NCBI RefSeq assembly: GCF_036850765.1
Contig: NC_089490.1
Span: 130,290,522 to 130,354,521, forward strand
Origin: Saccopteryx bilineata
Taxonomy: Eukaryota > Chordata > Mammalia > Chiroptera > Emballonuridae
Reading direction: 5' to 3'
DNA: 64,000 nucleotides
The translations under genes and the position numbers were made by a program. The notes beneath the pieces were generated by a model. The model saw only the letters and a program-made list of their open reading frames with translations. It searched no databases and had not been told where the DNA came from. Positions 59,401 through 64,000 of this stretch are shown here, one piece after another. Position 1 is the first letter of the stretch. Each line of letters starts with the position of its first letter.

Positions 59401-59416
59401 TCTAAGTGAACTTTTA

Positions 59417-60325
59417 AAAAGAATATGCATTAGATTTTTGTTGGTATTGTTCAGGCAGAAGAACAATAGCTTTCCTTTCCTCACTGATAGGAAATAAATG
59501 GAAGTTGTATATTCAGATCTTACCTCTCTACCATTCCATAGATTCTCTCTTTCCACAGTTGCTATTGGATGTTGTAGCTTCTCATGTCCTTCACTTTCCC
59601 TAACCTTTATTTTCATCTTCCTATCTGTTTAACCCTGTTTTGCAGGCTAGAAATTTCTCTCTAGTTGAGCTGCCAGTAGACAAACTGACCTGTTAGCAAA
59701 ATTTGTTCTGCCCTTCAATTGTGGAACATCCAAATTCCCAGGACTCCCGTCACCATTTCTGTTCGTTCACAGACTGTGTGGTGCTAGGACTTCAATTACT
59801 GGTGCCTGGGTGTGACCCTCTTTGGCAAGATAACCTTGACTTCTGTAATCACTGTGCATTCAGAGAGCAGGAAGTTCCTAGAGTGGACCACAGCCAGTGA
59901 AAGTTGGTTGGGAGTGTTTGAAAAGCCAGATGCCTTGTCTCAGGTCAGGACACCCTTGAGACACTCATGGTCCTGGCCCAGGGCTAGGCCAATACCATTT
60001 CTCGGTGGACACTGCCTGCACTGGGTCTTCTCCTCTCTGTCTGGTTCTTCACATTGCCTGCATGCATTCTCCTGGGAATATTTCCTTAATCAACTGCCTG
60101 TACAAAAAATCCTCATCTCAAGGCCTGTTTGTTGGAACCTAACCCAAGAGAGCCCTTCTGTTGATTATATCTATTCTTATTAAGATAGACTTCTTGTAAT
60201 ATCAAATTAATCATTAACCACTTGAAGTCTAATTTCACTGGCATTTAGAATATTCATATAAATTATATCTGTATATTGTTTACCCATTATCACAGATTTG
60301 TAATTGTTTTATGCATGTCTTTTAA
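59417..60325. other. Unrecognised AT-rich interval
   Basis: Single-copy-looking sequence after the L1 nest, perhaps part of an old L1 or LTR. I see no gene. Confidence 0.4.
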
Positions 60326-60521
60326 AAATTTTTTTGAAAAATATTTTTTTAGTTGTTCATTTTTAGAGAGAGAATAGAGAGATAGAAAGAGAGAGAAGAG
60401 GGAGAGGAGCAGGAAGCATCAACTCCCATATGTTCCCTGACCAGGGAAGTCCAGGGCTTTGAACTGGTGACCTCAGCATTCCAGGTTGATGCCCTATCCA
60501 TTGCACCACCACAGGTCAGGC
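60326..60521 (-). mobile_element. Second bat SINE family, short form
   Basis: From a T-rich tail and GA-rich tract it reads through GCAGGAAGCATCAACTCC, GGCTTTGAACTGGTGACC to CCACCACAGGTCAGGC, a complete tRNA-like head in complement. Same type as 63091-63260 and 44247-44410. Confidence 0.85.
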
Positions 60522-60867
60522 TCTTTTTTTATATATATAAAGTGAGAGGAGGGGAGGCTGAGACTTCCGCATGTGCCCCTACAGGGATCCACCCAGAAAG
60601 CCTACTAGGGGGTGATGGTCTGCCCATCTAGGTGTTGACTGGTTGCTCAGCATCTGAGGCAAAGGCCATCCTCAGCACCCAGGACCAACTTGCTTGGACC
60701 ACTAGAGCCATGGCTGCAGGAGGAGGGGGGAGAGAAAGAGAGAAATAAAAAAGGGGAGGGGGTAGAGAATCAGATGGTTGCTTCTCCTGTGTGCCCTGAC
60801 TGGGAATTGAACCCAGGGCTTCCACACACCAGGCCAACCCTCTACCACTGAGTCAACCGGCCAGGGC
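60522..60867 (-). mobile_element. Rhin-1-like SINE, diverged, directly abutting another SINE
   Basis: An antisense copy from a T-rich tail with TATATATATA to GAGTCAACCGGCCAGGGC at 60867. It is joined end to end with the preceding SINE, so one probably inserted at the edge of the other. Confidence 0.85.
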
Positions 60868-61032
60868 TTGCATTTGTTTTTTAAATCATACAGAAAAATA
60901 AGGAGACTCAAACAAACAAAAAACCCCCCAGTAATACCAATCTTTATAATTCCCTATATGGTCACCATAACCAGTGTTCCTTCTTTTTCACAGAGCTTCA
61001 AGTGGCTGTCCTTAATTCTACCCGGAAGTATC

Positions 61033-61223
61033 CAGGGGTCCCCAAACTTTTTACACAGGTGGCCAGTTCACTGTCCCTCAGACCGTTGGAGGGCCACCAC
61101 ATACAGTGCTCCTCTCACTGACCACCAATGAAAGAGATGCCCCTTCCGGAAGTGCGGCGGGGGCCGGATAAATGGCCTCAGGTGGCCGCATGCAGCCCGT
61201 GGGCCATAGTTTGGGGATGCCTG
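61033..61223. mobile_element. hAT-type MITE, internally deleted
   Basis: The ends CAGGGGTCCCCAAACTTTTT and AGTTTGGGGATGCCTG are inverted repeats. It retains TGTCCCTCAGACCGTTGGAGGGCC, CCTCTCACTGACCACCAATGAAAG and the CpG-rich GTGCGGCGGGGGCCGG segment, which I recall from a widespread bat hAT family that is longer in full form. No clear 8-bp duplication remains. Confidence 0.85.
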
Positions 61224-61560
61224 TAGCACTTCTCAGTCAGCTTGAAACACACTCCCTCAGCTTGCCTGATCTGGGAATGTCTTTATTCCTCCTTCATAGA
61301 GGAATAAACCAGAGTTTTGCTGGTATAGAATTCTTCATTGACACTATTGATTTTTAGACTTTAGTAACTATATATTTTTAATTTCCAAAAATTACCATTT
61401 TTTAGCCATTGGTATATTTATCTCAGGACATCCTGTTCTCATACCCAGGGTGCTGTTTGCTGTTCTATTCTCTGAATCTATTAAAGTTACCAATTAAAGT
61501 CTTTTTCAGAACTTTATTTTTTACATTTCTTTGGATCTACATTCTACTGTCCATGCTATT
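61224..61560 (-). mobile_element. Ancient L1 fragment (ORF1 C-terminal region)
   Basis: GGGAATGTCTTTATTCCTCC followed by TTTTGCTGGTATAGAATTCTTCATTGACAC is the complement of L1 ORF1 text and parallels 57710-57790 of the outer L1. Boundaries are approximate. Confidence 0.55.
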
Positions 61561-62800
61561 TGCCAGCTGACTTTGGGTTACAGGCACATGTTTTCAGACT
61601 TTTGTGTGTGCACTCTTAGGTCATACCAAGCAAGTAGTTTATCTCAGTCCTGGGCTCAGAGTCTCTTAATTTTCAGGTGATTTATGACCTAGATTGGAAA
61701 CCTAGAAGAACCCACAGTTAGAGAGTTAATCTGGTTCAGTGGACTGGAGGTTAATATGCAGAATCACTATAGTTCTCTCTCAAGCAAAAAGCAGCAAGGC
61801 AGGACATTCAGAAGTGGCTGCTGAGGGACTTCGTGGATCTTTGGTGGCTTTGTCAAGCCCAGGGATCCAAAGTTGAGTCCACAGCCTACCAAGGGATGGT
61901 TGGGATGGAACTGTTTAGAAACTAGTTGTGGGTGTGGCTGATGCATTCTGTGTGCTCCTAGGAGATCAGAGACTGCACTCTGAGTTCGTGCCTTCCCCAG
62001 ACCCAAGGTGACCTCTGCAACCATAGACATGGCCCCGTGGTCCCTGGCCACTAATGCCAACAGGTTGGCAGAGATCTGGGTGGATGTGTGGGCCTGAGTG
62101 ACACCAGGCCTGCTGAGGACTGCTGCTGTATAGGCAGCCAAGGTGGAATCCAGGCTAAGACTCTGGGAAGACCATCCTGTAGTGCTGGGACATCCAGGCC
62201 AGGGAATGGGTAGGGACCTGGAGTGACTGTTGGATCAAGAAGACTTATTGCACTTGCCAGTTACTGGTGTCAGATAAGCCATGTAAGGGCATGTCCTGGT
62301 ATTGGTGGCTGGGGAGAACCCTGGCAGCTTGCCAGGTTGGGGACAGACTTCATAATCCACAAACAGAAAGCCTGTTTCCCATGAGGAGAATCTCTAAGTT
62401 CTGAAATTATAGACAGGATGGAAGTCTTGGGGGGCACAGCTTAGTTTTCAGTTGTCCTTGGTGGAAGACCACAGGGCCAGCCTGAGGAGGATTCCCTTGA
62501 GACCTTAGCAGGTTTGACCAGAACCTGGGCACTGGTTCTGAGTGGTCTCCATATAACTAAGGTCATCAGACTCCCACTACCTACCATGTGAAGGGAGTCT
62601 GAAAAACAGAAAAACCTGGCATTCAAGGAAAACTTAGTAGGGCTGCCCAGAGGCACGAACATGTCCCCCACAGCAGAGGACCTCTGATGATTTTGCAAAG
62701 CACCTCAAGGGTTGAAGAATAAGCCTATGTTGGTTGCAGGCCGATACCTCTCATGTCACCCCAGCTCTGAGTGTCTCCCCGACAAATAGATGTCAAATTG
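61561..62800. other. Unrecognised 1.2-kb interval
   Basis: GC-richer than its flanks, lying between old L1 scraps. The longest open frame (- strand 62141-61767, 124 codons) has no domain that I know. No repeat identity is clear. Confidence 0.4.
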
Positions 62801-63090
62801 AAGCTTATGAGTATCTTTTTTGCATTGACTGGGATAATCACATGATTTCTCTCTGTTAATCAATTAATGTTTCCTGCTTCTGTAAAAGGCTAAGTAATTC
62901 CCATTAGACCATCCTTCCTGCACACAACAATTATGAACTCGGATAAAACATAAAAATCCACCACCTGAAGACTTTGAAAAGTGAACAGTCTTTTCAAAGT
63001 TCCCCCTTTTGACTTTATTGATACTCTCTATTGTACATTTAGTTTATATTTGATTTTTAATTAATTGATTTGTCTTGTTTTAGGTGTGTC
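62801..63090 (-). mobile_element. Probable ancient L1 fragment
   Basis: TTTTTTGCATTGACTGGGATAATCACATGATTTCTC resembles the complement of the L1 reverse-transcriptase region (the same region reads ATCTATTGAAATTATCATGTGG at 55785 in the outer L1). It contains an 11-bp inverted repeat at 62971-63000. Confidence 0.5.
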
Positions 63091-63260
63091 TTTTTTTTTA
63101 GATTTTATTTATTCATTTTAAAGAGGAGAGAGAGAAAGGAGGGGGAAGTAGGAAGCATCAACTCCCATATGTGCCTTGACCGGGTAAGCCCAGGGTTTTG
63201 AACCGGTGACCTCAGCGTTCCAGGTCAATGCTTTATCCATTGCACCACCACAGGTCAGGT
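63091..63260 (-). mobile_element. Second bat SINE family, short form
   Basis: A complete antisense copy from a T tail to CACCACAGGTCAGG. The target duplication TAGGTGTGTC is at 63081-63090 and 63262-63271. Confidence 0.92.
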
Positions 63261-63280
63261 ATAGGTGTGTCTCTCTTACA

Positions 63281-63281
<1 letters not shown>

Positions 63282-63356
<75 letters not shown>
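63282..63356. repeat. (TA)n microsatellite
   Basis: About 37 uninterrupted TA units. Such tracts are prone to cruciform formation, length change and sequencing error. Confidence 0.97.
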
Positions 63357-63360
<4 letters not shown>

Positions 63361-63399
63361 TTATTTTTACCAGACTGAGCACTGCTCTGTTAACAGGAG

Positions 63400-63613
63400 T
63401 ATCTTGTACATTTACATTTAATGTTATTGTTGATATGTTTGATGGTGAATCTCAACCCTATTTCATGTTGTTTATTCTTCCTTCCCTTTCTCTGGTTCTT
63501 TTTCTCTTTTTTTTCCTGCTTCTTTTGAATTGGCTGATTTTTTTAAAGTTCCTCACTTCTCTTTATTATTTAGAATTATACAGACTATTTCTATTCTTTC
63601 AGTTTTATTCTTA
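63400..63613 (-). mobile_element. Ancient L1 fragment (ORF1/ORF2 junction region)
   Basis: TTTACATTTAATGTTATTGTTGATATG followed by pyrimidine-rich text parallels the complement of the outer L1 around 57530-57660. It is interrupted on the right by the SINE at 63614. Confidence 0.55.
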
Positions 63614-63984
63614 TTTTTTTAAAAATTAAGTGACAGGTAGGCAGGCAGAGAGACAGACTTTCACATGTGCCCTGACTGGGATCCACCTGGCAAGCCTATT
63701 AGGGGGTGATGCTCTGCTCATCTGGAGCTGCTGCTCTGTTGCTCTTCAACCGAGCTATTTTAGCATCTGAGGTGGAGGCCATGGAGCCATCCTCAGCACC
63801 CAGGGCCAACTTGCTCAAACCAATTGAGCCATGGTTTCAGGAGGGAAAGAGAGAGAGACAGAGAGGAAGGGGAGGAGTGGAGAAACAGATGGCCACTTCT
63901 CCTGTGTGCCGTGACTGGGAATTGAACTCAGGACTTCCACATGATGAGTCAATGCTCTACCACTGAGCCAAACAGCCAAGGCCT
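63614..63984 (-). mobile_element. Rhin-1-like SINE, diverged
   Basis: An antisense copy ending CTGAGCCAAACAGCCAAGGC near 63982. A perfect 13-bp target duplication AGTTTTATTCTTA flanks it at 63601-63613 and 63985-63997, although its body is diverged (for example CCCTGACTGGGA for the head region). Confidence 0.92.
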
Positions 63985-64000
63985 AGTTTTATTCTTAAAA

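Noticed and set aside
47145..59416. CRISPR-like spaced repeats
   Set aside because: The repeated short words are target-site duplications and microsatellites; the DNA is mammalian.
63206..63629. ORFs of 71 and 133 codons rich in Tyr-Ile
   Set aside because: They are translations of the TA microsatellite and flanking old L1 sequence.

Overview
This is a stretch of mammalian nuclear DNA, almost certainly from a bat. It carries one recognisable protein-coding gene, WNT9A, on the + strand. Exons 2, 3 and 4 and the 3' UTR lie at about 3.9-11.4 kb; exon 1 with the signal peptide must lie upstream of base 1. The bat assignment rests on many copies of two tRNA-headed SINE families. The first, with a head reading like GCCCTGGCCGGTTGGCTCAG and a tail ending in a CAGCTTCAGAAAAATA-like stretch, matches my memory of Rhin-1 from horseshoe and Old World leaf-nosed bats. 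The second begins GCCTGACCTG. The bat call is strong; the family-level call is moderate and from memory.

Layout. 1-3906: 3' part of WNT9A intron 1, with two Tigger-like DNA transposon remnants, a CA repeat, a degenerate minisatellite and a SINE. 3907-8919: coding exons 2-4; intron 3 has a GC rather than GT donor, a long TGG-type repeat just after it, an AT-rich island and an antisense LTR-like block just before exon 4. 8920 to about 11425: a 2.5 kb 3' UTR with two candidate poly(A) signals. 11.4-40.8 kb: GC-rich, mostly single-copy intergenic DNA with no exon I can defend; it holds a MaLR LTR, SINEs, a hAT MITE with perfect target-site duplications, a polypurine tract and two motif clusters that could be enhancers. 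40.8-64 kb: AT-rich and repeat-dominated, with ancient L1 fragments, young SINEs, MITEs and a transposon nest.

The nest is the clearest structure. A near full-length L1 on the - strand (47161-59400, 15/16 bp target-site duplication) was interrupted by a second L1 on the + strand (48788-55116, 14/15 bp duplication), which was itself hit by two SINEs of opposite orientation, each with its own duplication. All L1 reading frames are broken.

I looked for an undescribed system and did not find one. The observations most worth checking are the GC-AG intron with its adjacent G-rich array, the AT-rich island in intron 3, the layered L1 nest, and the candidate regulatory clusters downstream of WNT9A. 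Similarity to human WNT9A and to repeat families is from memory; no alignment or database search was run.
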